DNA of 64,000 nucleotides from Pseudomonas sp. Leaf58 (GCF_003627215.1 NZ_CP032677.1:3167501-3231500); one strand, 5' to 3'; counted from the first letter of the stretch, positions 18,089 through 27,555 are shown. Program-made: numbers and translations. Notes: generated from the sequence alone by a model not told the origin.

Positions 18089-18994
18089 CTAGCCAGTAGA
18101 TTTTCTTTCGCCAGCCTGAATCTTCAGCCACGCCCTGACGACCTGCAGGGCCACAGGCGGCTGCCCCTTGCGCGGCCACACCAGGTAGAACGCCTTGTCC
18201 AACCGCAGTTGCTGGGGGAACACCTGCACCAGCCGGCCCGCGGCGATGTCGTCGTTGACGAAAGCCAGACTGGCGAGGGTGATGCCTTGGCCGCCAATGG
18301 CGGCTTCAATGGCCAGCGAGGTCTGGTTGAAGCGCACGGTCTTCGCACCAGGTGCCGGATGGCCTGGGAACACTTCGGCGCAGAACTGCGGCCAGAAGTT
18401 GTGCGCATCGTGCAACGCCACGTAGCGTTGCAAGTCGGCAAAACCCTCGGGCCAGCCCACTTGTGCCAACAACGCCGGGCTGGCCACCGCCACCACCGGT
18501 TGCTCCATCAGCAACTCTGCATTAAGCCCGGCGCCAAACGGCGGCTGCCCATAACGCACGGCCAGGTCGACCCCATCGGTATGAAAATGCGAAAGCCGGT
18601 CGGTGGCCAACACCCGCAGGTCTATCTCGGGGTTACGCTCGGCAAAATGGCCCAGTTTGGGAATCAGCCATTTTGAAGCAAAGGTTGGCGTTACGCTGAC
18701 GGTGAGGTGGGATGGCGCCGGGCGCAACAGCCGTGTGGCCTCATCGATCATCGCCAGGGCGCTGCGCACACTGGTGCTGTACGCGTGGCCGGCATCGGTC
18801 AGGCCAAGGCCGCGCGGCAAGCGCTCGAACAGGCGTACCTCCAGCCCGGCCTCCAGCCCGCGAATCTGCTGGGCGACGGCCGCCTGGGTGACACCAAGCT
18901 CCTCGGCCGCCAGGCGAAAGTTCAAGTGGCGCGCCACCACTTCGAACATGCGCAGCGCATTGAGTGAGGGTAAGCCGGGGAAACCTGCAGGCAT
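18089..18994 (-). CDS. LysR-family transcriptional regulator (GcvA-like)
   Basis: A 301-residue regulator. The winged helix-turn-helix is at residues 10-68 (LNALRMFEVVARHLNFRLAA, TQAAVAQQIRGLEAGLEVRLFE). The effector domain begins with LTVSVTPTFASKWLIPKLGHF, typical of the GcvA/AmpR-type subgroup. The start at 18994 is the first ATG, with a weak ribosome binding site. It lies directly upstream of the SDR gene on the same strand rather than divergent, so the two may be co-transcribed. Confidence 0.9.
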   Translation of the reverse strand: MPAGFPGLPSLNALRMFEVVARHLNFRLAAEELGVTQAAVAQQIRGLEAGLEVRLFERLPRGLGLTDAGHAYSTSVRSALAMIDEATRLLRPAPSHLTVSVTPTFASKWLIPKLGHFAERNPEIDLRVLATDRLSHFHTDGVDLAVRYGQPPFGAGLNAELLMEQPVVAVASPALLAQVGWPEGFADLQRYVALHDAHNFWPQFCAEVFPGHPAPGAKTVRFNQTSLAIEAAIGGQGITLASLAFVNDDIAAGRLVQVFPQQLRLDKAFYLVWPRKGQPPVALQVVRAWLKIQAGERKSTG

Positions 18995-19136
18995 GGCGAT
19001 GATTTTTCTATTGGCTGACCAGCAGCATTACGCCGAGGCTAACCTCATCGCCCCGGGAAGTCGATGGTTTGCCCCTGAGGCAGCGGGCAAGCCAGCCACG
19101 CAGGCGCCGCGGGGCCTGGCATCGGCAGGGCCGGTG

Positions 19137-20636
19137 TTAAAGGACTGCCGTTGCAATCGCCCTCGCCGCCTGAGCCAGGCGCAGGGTGGCCAGGCGGATT
19201 TCATCCGTATCCAGCGAGGCAAAACCAAGGCGCAAGGCATTTTCCGCATGGCCAAACGGGGAAAACTGCCGACCACTGCGCACCACCAAGTCCAACTCCA
19301 ACGCTTTGCCCACCAACTGGTCGACATCGATCGCGTCGTCAAACTTCACCCACAGCGCCAACCCGCCTTCAGGTTCGCGCACGGTTACCTGGTCACCAAA
19401 GGCATCCTGCAAACACGCCAACAGGGTCTCCCGACGCTGACGATACGTTCGAGCAACCCGTCGCAAGTGCTTCTTCAACTCGCCATCGCTGATCAAGTCC
19501 GCCAGCATCCGCTGCATCACCGCATCGCCCTGCCCCAAGGTCAAGGTCGCCCTGCGCTCGAGCACCGCAGCCACCTGGGCTGGCGCCACGATGAAGCTGC
19601 AGCGGAAGGTACTGCCCAAAGACTTGGACAGTGAGCCGATGTAAATCACATGCCGCTGCTGACGGTCACTGGCCAACGGCAAATAAGGCCGCCCGGCATA
19701 GTGGTATTCGTGGTCGTAGTCTTCCTCGACCACGCAAACGTCGTGCTGCCGCGCCAGCTCCAACAACTGCTGCCGCCGCCCAGCAGGCAGGCTGACCGTG
19801 GTCGGGAACTGGTGATGGGGTGTGATGTACAACATTCGCACCTTGTGCTGCCGGCACAATGCATCGATTTGATCAACCCGGCAGCCCTCGTCATCCAGGC
19901 CCACGGTGACCAACTGGGCGCCCAACTGGCGAAAGATTTCCCACGCTGGCGGATAGCTCAGGCGCTCGACCAGCACCACATCACCAGGTTTGAGCAGCAC
20001 ACTGGCCACCAGGTACAGCGACATCTGCACGCCCTGGGTCAGGCAGATATGCTCGGCGCCAACGTTCAGGCTGCGGTTGTGCCGCAACATGTCGGCCAAG
20101 GCGCTGCGTAGGTAGCGGCTGCTGCACTCGCTGCCATGGCGCACGCTGTTGGTAGCGAAACTGTTGCGCAAGGCATTGCGGTAATAGCGGTGCAACACCG
20201 CCTGCGGCAACAGGCGGTGGTCGCAGGCGCCATTGTCGAAGAACAACGCACCCGGCCGGCCCTGCTGCGCGGCAGCTTGTTGGTTGGCCGTAAAGTAGGC
20301 CACGGCGGGCTCCTCTTGCAGCGCCAGAGCAAAGGGCCGCGCGGCACCAGGCTCGGGCAGGCTGCCAGCGGCCAGTTGCCGACTGACGAAGGTGCCCCGG
20401 CGCTGCACGCTTTCCAGCCAGCCTTTGGTCTCGGCTTCTTCGTAGGCAAGGATCACCGTCTTGCGATTGACGTTCAGCAGCTGCGCCATTTCCCGCGTGC
20501 CGGGTAACGCCGTGCCTGGGCGCAGGCGGCCTTCGCTGATCGCGGCCACCAGGCCCTCAACAATCTGCCGGTACGTAGCCTGCGGCTGCGCACCGTCGAG
20601 CTTGAGCAGCGGTTGCCATTTGCGAAGCTGGACCAT
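19137..20636 (-). CDS. MocR/PdxR-family regulator (GntR HTH fused to aminotransferase fold)
   Basis: A 499-residue regulator. The N-terminal GntR winged helix is at about residues 20-85 (IVEGLVAAISEGRLRPGTAL, VNRKTVILAYEEAETKGWLE). A class I aminotransferase-like domain from about residue 120 carries the PLP-lysine region YIGSLSKSLGSTFRCSFI. Such proteins use PLP or PLP adducts as effectors. It is divergent from the ferredoxin reductase/M24 fusion gene, with an inverted repeat between them, so that gene is its likely target. Confidence 0.92.
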   Translation of the reverse strand: MVQLRKWQPLLKLDGAQPQATYRQIVEGLVAAISEGRLRPGTALPGTREMAQLLNVNRKTVILAYEEAETKGWLESVQRRGTFVSRQLAAGSLPEPGAARPFALALQEEPAVAYFTANQQAAAQQGRPGALFFDNGACDHRLLPQAVLHRYYRNALRNSFATNSVRHGSECSSRYLRSALADMLRHNRSLNVGAEHICLTQGVQMSLYLVASVLLKPGDVVLVERLSYPPAWEIFRQLGAQLVTVGLDDEGCRVDQIDALCRQHKVRMLYITPHHQFPTTVSLPAGRRQQLLELARQHDVCVVEEDYDHEYHYAGRPYLPLASDRQQRHVIYIGSLSKSLGSTFRCSFIVAPAQVAAVLERRATLTLGQGDAVMQRMLADLISDGELKKHLRRVARTYRQRRETLLACLQDAFGDQVTVREPEGGLALWVKFDDAIDVDQLVGKALELDLVVRSGRQFSPFGHAENALRLGFASLDTDEIRLATLRLAQAARAIATAVL

Positions 20637-20652
20637 GTGAATTAACCAAAAC

Positions 20653-20697
20653 TGGAGGTTCTACGGGTCCTGGACTATAGCAACAATCCAACCTCCA
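20653..20697. promoter_or_regulatory. Inverted-repeat operator between MocR gene and fusion gene
   Basis: TGGAGGTT (20653-20660) and AACCTCCA (20690-20697) form an 8-bp perfect inverted repeat with a 29-base spacer, about 37 bp (3.5 turns) centre to centre. It is centred in the 78-base divergent intergenic region, and one arm lies 18 bases before the fusion start. Likely the binding site of the MocR dimer. Confidence 0.55.
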
Positions 20698-20714
20698 TTT
20701 GCCCAGAGGTGTAC

Positions 20715-22403
20715 ATGCAAAGCCGCCACGTCATTGAATTGTCGCCCTCGGGCAAAACCTTCGAAGCCAGCCAGGAGTTGCTGCTCGATGCCATGCTCGC
20801 CAGCGGCCTGCCGGTGCCTTTCTCTTGCCGTCGTGGCGCCTGCGGGTCATGCAAGGTCAAGGTGGTATCGGGGCAGTATCAGGACAAGCAGCGGGCGGCG
20901 GACGTGCCCGCCCCCTGCTACCCCCTGGCCGCTGATGAAATGCTGCTGTGCCAAAGCCATGCCTGCAGCGACATGCGCCTGGAGATCCCCGGCTGGTCGC
21001 TGGAAACCCCAGCACTGGAGACCTACGCCCAGGTTCTGGGCAAGCGGGAACTGAGCGCTGATATCATCGAGTTGGTGCTGCGGCCGGCACAGCCGCTGGA
21101 AGTACGGGCTGGCCAATACGTACGCTTTCGCCTCGACAACGGCGACAGCCGCTGTTTCTCCATCGCCAACCTGCCCGCCCAGGCCCAAGGGCAGCTGGTG
21201 TTTCACATCCGCAAGGTCACTGGCGGCCTGTTTACCGAACGCCTGCTGCCAACCCTGCAAGCCGGTGACAGCTTGAAACTTGAAGGGCCGGTGGGTGCCT
21301 GCACCTGGCAGCACGATGACCACCGGCCCCTGGTGCTGTTCGCCACCGGTACAGGTTATGCCGGCATCAAGCCATTGCTGCTGACCGCCTTGGCAAGTGA
21401 TGCCGAGGTCACGTTGTACTGGGGCGGCAAAACCACCGCCGACTTCTATGACCGTGCGTTTCTCGACCAGGCCAGCCGCACGCACTCACGCTTTCGCTGG
21501 CACCCGGTGCTGGCGGGCCAGGCGCGGGTGCAGCAGGTGGCGCTGGCCCAGGCCCATCGCTGGGCCGACACCCAGGTGTATGCCTGCGGCAACCCGGCGA
21601 TGATCAGCCAGGCTCGCGAGCAGTGCCTGGCGGCAGGCCTGCAGCCCCATCGTTTTGTCGCCGAGGCTTTCGTTGCCAGCGGTGCATTAGTACCCGAGGC
21701 TTCTGCGGCCAACACCCTGCACCCAGTGCTGGAGAAAGTCGGCCCGCGCTACTCGCTGGACGGCATGCTCGCGGCCCGCGAGCAGTCGGTACGGTCGGTG
21801 GCGGCGATCGCCAGCCAGCTCCATGTCGGCATGACCACCGCCCAGGCACTGGAGATGGCCGCGCAAACCTTGCAAGCGATGGGTGCATCACACACCTGGC
21901 ACCCCACCTATATCCGCTTTGGCGACGATACTGTGCGCACGCCCCGCCAAGGCATCGATCTGCAGCGTGTATTACGCCCCTCAGACATCGTCGTGGTCGA
22001 CGTCGGCCCAGTGTGGGATGGCTATGAAGGCGACTATGGCGACACCTTCGTGTTTGGCGAGCGCGACCTGCACCACGCCTGCGTCAAGGCCTTGCATGAG
22101 GTGTTCGACGAAACCCGCCAGGCCTGGGGCCGCGGCCTGACCGGGCGTGAGCTGTATGACTTCGCCGAGCGCAGCGCCCAAGCAAAAGGCTGGCAGTTGG
22201 AGCGCAACCTGGCCGGGCACCGCATTGCCGACTTCCCGCATGTGTTGTATGGGCAGGACAAACTGGCCGAGGTGGAAATCGTCCCGAGCGAGGTGGTATG
22301 GGTACTGGAGATCCAGTTGTGCCACCCCAGCGAACCCGTTGGGGCGTTTTTTGAAGACATCCTGATCGGTGAAGCCAGGCCGGTTGCGGCAACGGCAGCG
22401 TAA
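20715..22403 (+). CDS. Ferredoxin / FAD-NAD(P) reductase / M24 peptidase-like fusion protein
   Basis: A 562-residue protein with three parts. Residues 1-92 form a plant-type [2Fe-2S] ferredoxin domain (SCRRGACGSC plus the fourth Cys in LLCQSHA). Residues about 100-325 are a ferredoxin-NADP+ reductase-like module with the flavin motif RCFSIANLP and the nucleotide motif FATGTGYAGIKPLL. Residues about 330-562 have the pita-bread fold of M24 metallopeptidases, and all five metal ligands appear present: two Asp in VVDVGPVWDGYEGDYGDT, His in AGHRIADFPH, Glu in VWVLEIQLC and Glu in GAFFEDIL. The ATG at 20715 has AGAGG at good spacing. No stop or frame break separates the parts, so it is a genuine fusion. 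Substrate unknown. Confidence 0.88.
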   Translation: MQSRHVIELSPSGKTFEASQELLLDAMLASGLPVPFSCRRGACGSCKVKVVSGQYQDKQRAADVPAPCYPLAADEMLLCQSHACSDMRLEIPGWSLETPALETYAQVLGKRELSADIIELVLRPAQPLEVRAGQYVRFRLDNGDSRCFSIANLPAQAQGQLVFHIRKVTGGLFTERLLPTLQAGDSLKLEGPVGACTWQHDDHRPLVLFATGTGYAGIKPLLLTALASDAEVTLYWGGKTTADFYDRAFLDQASRTHSRFRWHPVLAGQARVQQVALAQAHRWADTQVYACGNPAMISQAREQCLAAGLQPHRFVAEAFVASGALVPEASAANTLHPVLEKVGPRYSLDGMLAAREQSVRSVAAIASQLHVGMTTAQALEMAAQTLQAMGASHTWHPTYIRFGDDTVRTPRQGIDLQRVLRPSDIVVVDVGPVWDGYEGDYGDTFVFGERDLHHACVKALHEVFDETRQAWGRGLTGRELYDFAERSAQAKGWQLERNLAGHRIADFPHVLYGQDKLAEVEIVPSEVVWVLEIQLCHPSEPVGAFFEDILIGEARPVAATAA

Positions 22404-22446
22404 TCGGCACACTGTCCAACCCTGCTTGCAGACACGGACGACAACC

Positions 22447-22896
22447 ATGCAGATACGCAAACTGACCCTTGATGACCTTCCCCACGCCAGTGCACTGTGC
22501 ATGGATGCATTTATGCAGGCAGTCGCCCCCTCGCTGTCGGCGCAGGGTGTGGAAACCTTCGCCAAGGTGGCGGCAGCCCAGGCATTCGCCGAGCGCATGC
22601 AGGGCGACAACCTGATGCTGGCCTGTGTATCTGAGGGCGCAATAGCGGGGTTGATCGAACTCAAGGAGGGCCGCCATGTGGCGATGCTGTTCGTCGCCCC
22701 GGGCTGGCAACGTACGGGCATCGGCATGCGCCTGATGAATGCTGCGCTGCGCCATGCCCGGGTTGAGGTGGTGACGGTCAAGGCGTCGTTGACGTCAGTG
22801 CCTGCCTACCAACGCTACGGCTTCACCCTGGCGGGCGAAGTGGGCGAGTTTGCCGGGCTGGTCTATCAGCCAATGGAAAAGCGCCTGCCCGGCTGA
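22447..22896 (+). CDS. GNAT-family N-acetyltransferase
   Basis: A 149-residue acetyl-CoA-dependent transferase. The acetyl-CoA binding motif is VAPGWQRTGIGMRLMNAALR (about residues 84-103), near the R/Q-x-x-G-x-G/A consensus, and the C-terminal strand YQRYGFTLAGE is typical. The ATG at 22447 lies 43 bases after the fusion gene stop on the same strand, so it may be in the same transcript. The ribosome binding site is weak. Acceptor substrate unknown. Confidence 0.85.
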   Translation: MQIRKLTLDDLPHASALCMDAFMQAVAPSLSAQGVETFAKVAAAQAFAERMQGDNLMLACVSEGAIAGLIELKEGRHVAMLFVAPGWQRTGIGMRLMNAALRHARVEVVTVKASLTSVPAYQRYGFTLAGEVGEFAGLVYQPMEKRLPG

Positions 22897-22986
22897 GGCG
22901 AGCGGCCGGCACATCCGTACAAGGCACAAGGCCGCGCCTCATGCTTGAATACACCGCCAAGCCCTCTGTTCCGGAACTCGCGCCCC

Positions 22987-23889
22987 ATGAACCGCAACGA
23001 CCTGCGCCGTGTCGACATGAACCTGCTGGTGTTGTTCGAAGCCCTGATGATCGAACGCAACCTGACCCGGGTCGGCGAAAAGCTGTTCATCACTCAACCC
23101 ACCGTCAGCGCCGCCCTTGCTCGCCTGCGCGAGCTGTTCGACGACCCGCTGCTGATTCGCAACGGCCGGGCCATGGAGCCGACGCCAAGGGCCATGCAGA
23201 TCTTCGCCGAACTGGGGCCTGCCATGGACGTGATCTCCGCTGCCATCAGCCGGGCCCGCGAATTCGACCCGGCGAACAGCTGCAACGTGTTTCGCCTGGG
23301 CCTGTCGGACGATGCCGAGTTTGGCTTGTTCCCAGCCCTGCTCCAGGCCCTGCGCGAAGAAGCCCCGGACACCAGCGTGGTGGTGCGGCGGGCCAACTTC
23401 TTGCTAATGCCAGCGCTGCTGGCCAGCGGCGAAATCTCGGTGGGGGTAAGCTACACCACCGACCTGCCGGCCACCGCCAAACGCCGTAAGCTGCGCGACA
23501 TTGGCGTGCGGGTGTTGCGCGCCGACAACCGCCCGGGCCCGCTGAGCCTCGACGAATACTGCGCGCGGCCGCATGTGATGGTGTCATTCTCGGGCGACAT
23601 GAGTGGCAACATCGACCTCGACCTGGCGCGCATCGGCCGCTGCCGCAAAGTGGTGCTGGCGGTGCCGCAGTTCGGCAGCCTGCGCGCCTTGCTGCGCAAC
23701 ACCGAGCTGATCGCCACGGTGCCCGACTACGCCGCCTGCGCCCTGGCCGACGATGGCAGCCTGCGCGCCGACCCGGCACCGTTCGACATCACCGAGGCCG
23801 AGCTGTCGATGGTGTGGAGCGGCGCCCAGGACAACGACCCCGCCGAGCGCTGGCTGCGTGAACGCATTCTGCAGTTCATGGCGCGGTAG
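22987..23889 (+). CDS. LysR-family transcriptional regulator
   Basis: A 300-residue regulator. The helix-turn-helix is at about residues 9-68 (NLLVLFEALMIERNLTRVGE, TQPTVSAALARLRELFDDPL). The N-terminal pattern (DLRRVDMNLLVLFEALM) places it in the NodD/SyrM-like LysR branch. The ATG at 22987 is chosen as the conserved start; an upstream ATG adds 14 unlikely residues. Its target is unclear: the neighbours are a GNAT gene before it and a convergent DMT transporter after it. Confidence 0.9.
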   Translation: MNRNDLRRVDMNLLVLFEALMIERNLTRVGEKLFITQPTVSAALARLRELFDDPLLIRNGRAMEPTPRAMQIFAELGPAMDVISAAISRAREFDPANSCNVFRLGLSDDAEFGLFPALLQALREEAPDTSVVVRRANFLLMPALLASGEISVGVSYTTDLPATAKRRKLRDIGVRVLRADNRPGPLSLDEYCARPHVMVSFSGDMSGNIDLDLARIGRCRKVVLAVPQFGSLRALLRNTELIATVPDYAACALADDGSLRADPAPFDITEAELSMVWSGAQDNDPAERWLRERILQFMAR

Positions 23890-23952
23890 GGGCTGGCGAT
23901 AAATCGAGCAAGGGCTACCCGGGTGGCCGCAACACAATGCCAGCGCAAAAGC

Positions 23953-24831
23953 CTACTTGGCCCGCTGCATCCACGCCGCCCCCAGCCCACTGAGGCAGAT
24001 CACCAAGATGCCCACCAGGCTCAAGGTATCTGGCACCTGGCTGTAGACCACAAACCCCAGCAAGCCAGCAAACACGATTTGGCAATAGCTGAACGGTGCC
24101 AATAACGCCGGTGCCGCATGGCGGAAAGCCTGGGTCAGCAGCAGGTGCGCAGTCATGCCAAAGCCACCCAGCGCTAGCATCAGCAGCGCATGGTCCCAAC
24201 GTGGCATTGCCCAGAAAAACGGCACCAGCGCACTCATCGCCAGGGTGTTGCACAACCCCGCATAGAAGTTGCTGGTGGTCGGGCTGTCATGTGCAGCCAA
24301 GATCCGCGTTAGCAACTGGTAGAAGCAGAAGCCCAGCGCCGAACCGAACGGATACAGAATCGCCGGGGTGAACATCGCGCCACCCGGGTGCACCACCACC
24401 AGTACGCCGATAAAGCCCATCACCACCGCCGCCCACTGCGCCACCGTCACCCGCTCTTTCAGCAGCGGCGCCGACAGCGCGGTTACCAGTACCGGGGCGA
24501 GGAAGTTCACCGCCGTGGCCTCGGCCAGCGGTAGGTACTGCAGGCCGGTGGTGAATAGCAGGCTGGTACTCAGCAGGCTCAGGGCGCGTAGCGTCTGCAA
24601 CAGCGGGCGGCGGGTGCGCAGCACGTTGAGGCCCGCCTTGGGCAGGAAGATACCGGCCATCAGCAGCGTGTGCACCACATACCGCGCCCACACCACCATG
24701 ATGATCGGGTACACGCCACCGAGGAATTTGGACAGGGCATCGTGGCTGGCGAACAGGAAGGTCGCCACTACCACCAAGGCGATGCCACGCAGGGGTTGGT
24801 TGACGCCGGACAGCGGTGTGCTGGAACTCAT
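23953..24831 (-). CDS. DMT-superfamily EamA transporter
   Basis: A 292-residue inner-membrane protein with ten membrane segments arranged as two EamA repeats, each about 140 residues. Characteristic stretches are LPLAEATAVNFLAPVLVTAL in the first repeat and FRHAAPALLAPFSYCQIVFA in the second. Such proteins usually export amino acids or other small metabolites. The start at the ATG at 24831 has GAGAG upstream and gives a normal short N-terminus. It is divergent from the aldo/keto reductase gene. Confidence 0.9.
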   Translation of the reverse strand: MSSSTPLSGVNQPLRGIALVVVATFLFASHDALSKFLGGVYPIIMVVWARYVVHTLLMAGIFLPKAGLNVLRTRRPLLQTLRALSLLSTSLLFTTGLQYLPLAEATAVNFLAPVLVTALSAPLLKERVTVAQWAAVVMGFIGVLVVVHPGGAMFTPAILYPFGSALGFCFYQLLTRILAAHDSPTTSNFYAGLCNTLAMSALVPFFWAMPRWDHALLMLALGGFGMTAHLLLTQAFRHAAPALLAPFSYCQIVFAGLLGFVVYSQVPDTLSLVGILVICLSGLGAAWMQRAK

Positions 24832-25078
24832 GGCACTCTCGATGACGGCGCGGCTGGATGCGGCGCCCGGGCAAAGTCGCGCAGGCATGGCCTGGCGGAT
24901 GCAACAGCTCGAATTCTAGAAGAGATGCCGCAGGATAAGGAAGTTCAATTGCCGCTTGACCAGGCCGATTGCAACTTCTGTTCGCTGATCGACCACTTTG
25001 TGCCCCGCGCGCATGGCCCGTGCCGTGCTGATCGCCGACCATCGACTGCGAACCCCGCACACCGTACAAGGAATTTAC

Positions 25079-25903
25079 ATGCAAAGGCTCACCACCCGTA
25101 ACGGCCTGGCCCTCCCTGCAATCGGCCTGGGTACTTGGCCAATGACTGGCACCGAGTGCACCCAAGCGGTGCGCCAGGCGCTTGAAGTGGGTTACCGCCA
25201 CATCGACACCGCCACTGCCTACGACAACGAGGCCGCCGTCGGCCGGGCACTGCGCGACAGCGATGTACCGCGCGAACAAATCCACCTGACCACCAAAGTG
25301 TGGTGGGATCGCCTGGCGCCCCAGGCCATGCGTCAATCGCTGGAAGACAGCCTGCGCACGCTGGGCACCGAGCAGGTCGACCTGTTCTACATCCACTGGC
25401 CCGGCAAGGACTGGGACCTGGCCCGCAGCATCGAAACCCTGGTGGCACTGCGAGACGAGGGTAAGGCGCGCAGTATCGGCGTCGCCAACTTCCCGCTGGG
25501 GTTGCTGCGCCAAGTGGTGGAAACCCTGGGTGCGCCATTGGCGGCGATCCAAGTGGAATACCACGTGCTGCTCAGCCAGCAAGCGCTGCTGGACTACGCC
25601 CGCCACCACGACCTACTGCTCACCGCCTACACCCCGCTGGCCCGTGGGCAGGCGGCTGCGCAGCCGGTGATCCAGGCGATTGCCCGCAAACATGGCGTGC
25701 TGCCCAGCCAGGTGGCGCTGAAGTGGTTACTGGACCAAGACCGCGTGGCGGTGATCCCCAAGGCCAGCAGCCGCGACAACCAGCTGGCCAACTTGGCGGC
25801 GCTGAACGTGCAGTTGGATGACGAGGACCGCGCGGCGATTGCCGGCTTGCCCAAAGACCAGCGAGTGGTCAGCCCAGCATTTGCGCCAGACTGGAACAGC
25901 TGA
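25079..25903 (+). CDS. Aldo/keto reductase
   Basis: A 274-residue NADPH-dependent (beta/alpha)8-barrel reductase. The catalytic tetrad is visible: Asp and Tyr in HIDTATAYDNE, Lys in LTTKVWW and His in FYIHWPG. The C-terminal cofactor-site motif VIPKASSRDNQLANL is present. It resembles the 2,5-diketo-D-gluconate reductase group (DkgB-like), which reduces 2-oxo aldehydes such as methylglyoxal. Normal length. The ATG at 25079 has AAGGAA at 6-base spacing. Confidence 0.93.
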   Translation: MQRLTTRNGLALPAIGLGTWPMTGTECTQAVRQALEVGYRHIDTATAYDNEAAVGRALRDSDVPREQIHLTTKVWWDRLAPQAMRQSLEDSLRTLGTEQVDLFYIHWPGKDWDLARSIETLVALRDEGKARSIGVANFPLGLLRQVVETLGAPLAAIQVEYHVLLSQQALLDYARHHDLLLTAYTPLARGQAAAQPVIQAIARKHGVLPSQVALKWLLDQDRVAVIPKASSRDNQLANLAALNVQLDDEDRAAIAGLPKDQRVVSPAFAPDWNS

Positions 25904-25927
25904 GTCTTGGGCCAGGCTGGTAACCGC

Positions 25928-26422
25928 TCAATGGCGGGCGCCCGTTACCAGAAAATTGAGCAAGCCGGCATCATCAGCCAGGCTAATCGCTTGCGCTGGT
26001 CGCGACAGGCTCGCCAACAGCGCATTGCAAAACGCTAGCGCAGGCGCGTCCTGGGCATAGCAGCGCAGCAGCCAATCGCCCTCGCCGCCCAGCAGTTGCA
26101 GCGCCACGGCCCGGCCAATGCCCTGCCGACGGTATTTAGGTAGTATGAACAGGTCGGCCAACTCGAACGCCTCGATGCTCGGCAGCTCGCTGCGTTCCAC
26201 CAGCACGAAGCCGGCGATGAAGCCGTCTGCCAGCACCAGGTAGGCGGCCCAGCCATCGGCCTGCCAGTAACGTTGCAAGTGCTCGTCATGGATATAGAAG
26301 CGGCCATCCACGTCGACGTCTTCCTGCTCCCAGGCGGAGGACTCGTAGGCGTAAAACTGGTAGAGGTTGCGAATCAGCGGGGCTTGGTCGGCGGTGGTGG
26401 GCAAGAGTTCGATGGGCAGCAT
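25928..26422 (-). CDS. GNAT-family N-acetyltransferase
   Basis: A 164-residue GNAT protein with acetyl-CoA motif LFILPKYRRQGIGRAVALQL (about residues 91-110). It has the normal fold order, with FIAGFVLVERSEL as the central strand. It is convergent with the aldo/keto reductase. The ATG at 26422 is the first available. Acceptor not predictable. Confidence 0.85.
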   Translation of the reverse strand: MLPIELLPTTADQAPLIRNLYQFYAYESSAWEQEDVDVDGRFYIHDEHLQRYWQADGWAAYLVLADGFIAGFVLVERSELPSIEAFELADLFILPKYRRQGIGRAVALQLLGGEGDWLLRCYAQDAPALAFCNALLASLSRPAQAISLADDAGLLNFLVTGARH

Positions 26423-26472
26423 GGTGCGGGGCTCGGGTAAAAGGCCAATTCTAGATCACTCGCCCCTGGCAG

Positions 26473-26507
26473 CAAAAAACCCAGGCCCTCCCCGCACGGA
26501 AAGGCCC
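26473..26507 (-). terminator. Intrinsic terminator of the catBCA operon
   Basis: On the minus strand, GGCC-TTTCC / GGGGA-GGGCC can form an imperfect stem of about nine pairs with a GTGC loop, followed by a six-T run. It begins 70 bases after the catA stop. Confidence 0.6.
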
Positions 26508-26576
26508 AGGCAAAAACCAATCAGAACATCAGGTCACTCACCGTGTGGTCGGGGACCTGAGGGATCATTTCAGGCC

Positions 26577-27512
26577 TCAGTCGCTTTGCAGAGCACGCGG
26601 GCGGTGGCTGCGCGCTTCGGCGGCCGGGGCCTGGGCCGCTTGCAGGTGGAAGTCGAACGCAAGCTCGGCAAAGCGCTCGCCCTGCACGCCACGGTCGTGC
26701 GCCGCTGCGGCATCTTCGACAAAGCGCAGGTCACCGACCAAGCCGTCACGGGTGGCGTAGGCGAAGTCATCCCACAGGTATTGGTCACCGGCAAAGTTGA
26801 TCTGCGTGGTCAAGTGGCGGTGCCCCGGTGCCGAGATGAAGAAGTGCACATGCGCCGGACGCTGGCCGTGGCGGCCAAGCAGGTTCAGGCACTCTTGGGT
26901 TGGCCCCTGCGGGTCGCAGCCGTACCCCGATGGCACGATGGAACGCGCGCGGTAGCGGCCCTCGGCATCGGTGATGATGCGCCGACGCAGGTTGTATTCG
27001 GACTGGCTCGAGTCGAAGTACGAATATGTGCCTTGAGTGTTGGCATGCCACAGGTCGACGGTGGCACCGGCCAGCGGCTTGCCGTCGGCATCGAACACTT
27101 GGCCCTGAAGGAACATCACCACGCCCGGGTCGGTGCCGTCATCCATGCGCACTTCGCCTTGCGCCAGCGGCGCCCCCGCCACATACAGCGGGCCTTCGAT
27201 GGTACGCGGGGTGCCGCCAGTCAGGCCGGCTTCGGCATCCTTGGCGTCTTGCAGCAGGTCGAGGAAGTGCTCGATGCCCAGGCCCGCCGCCAGCAGGCCG
27301 GCTTCGTTGCGGCCACCCAGGCGGTTCAGGTAGTCCACGGCGTGCCAGAACTCGTCCTCGGTGATTTCCAGGTCTTCGACCAGGCGCGCGGTGTCCTGCA
27401 GCAGCCGCAGGATGATCTGCTTGAAGCGTGGGTTGCCTTCGGCATGGCCCAGGCCAGCCACTTGGTTGAAGAACGCTTGAACATCGGCAGTGTGGGAAAT
27501 TTTCACGGTCAT
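26577..27512 (-). CDS. catA: Catechol 1,2-dioxygenase CatA
   Basis: A 311-residue intradiol dioxygenase that cleaves catechol to cis,cis-muconate using non-haem Fe(III). The iron ligands are visible: Tyr in GTYSYFDSS, Tyr in VPSGYGCDP and the two His in RPAHVHFF. The N-terminal helical dimerisation domain spans about residues 1-100. The length equals typical pseudomonad CatA. The ATG at 27512 has GAGGTAA. It is last in catBCA, 43 bases after catC. Phenol hydroxylase at the right edge could supply catechol. Confidence 0.97.
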   Translation of the reverse strand: MTVKISHTADVQAFFNQVAGLGHAEGNPRFKQIILRLLQDTARLVEDLEITEDEFWHAVDYLNRLGGRNEAGLLAAGLGIEHFLDLLQDAKDAEAGLTGGTPRTIEGPLYVAGAPLAQGEVRMDDGTDPGVVMFLQGQVFDADGKPLAGATVDLWHANTQGTYSYFDSSQSEYNLRRRIITDAEGRYRARSIVPSGYGCDPQGPTQECLNLLGRHGQRPAHVHFFISAPGHRHLTTQINFAGDQYLWDDFAYATRDGLVGDLRFVEDAAAAHDRGVQGERFAELAFDFHLQAAQAPAAEARSHRPRALQSD

Positions 27513-27555
27513 CGTGTTTACCTCATTTTGTTCTTGTCGGGCAGACTGGGGCAAA

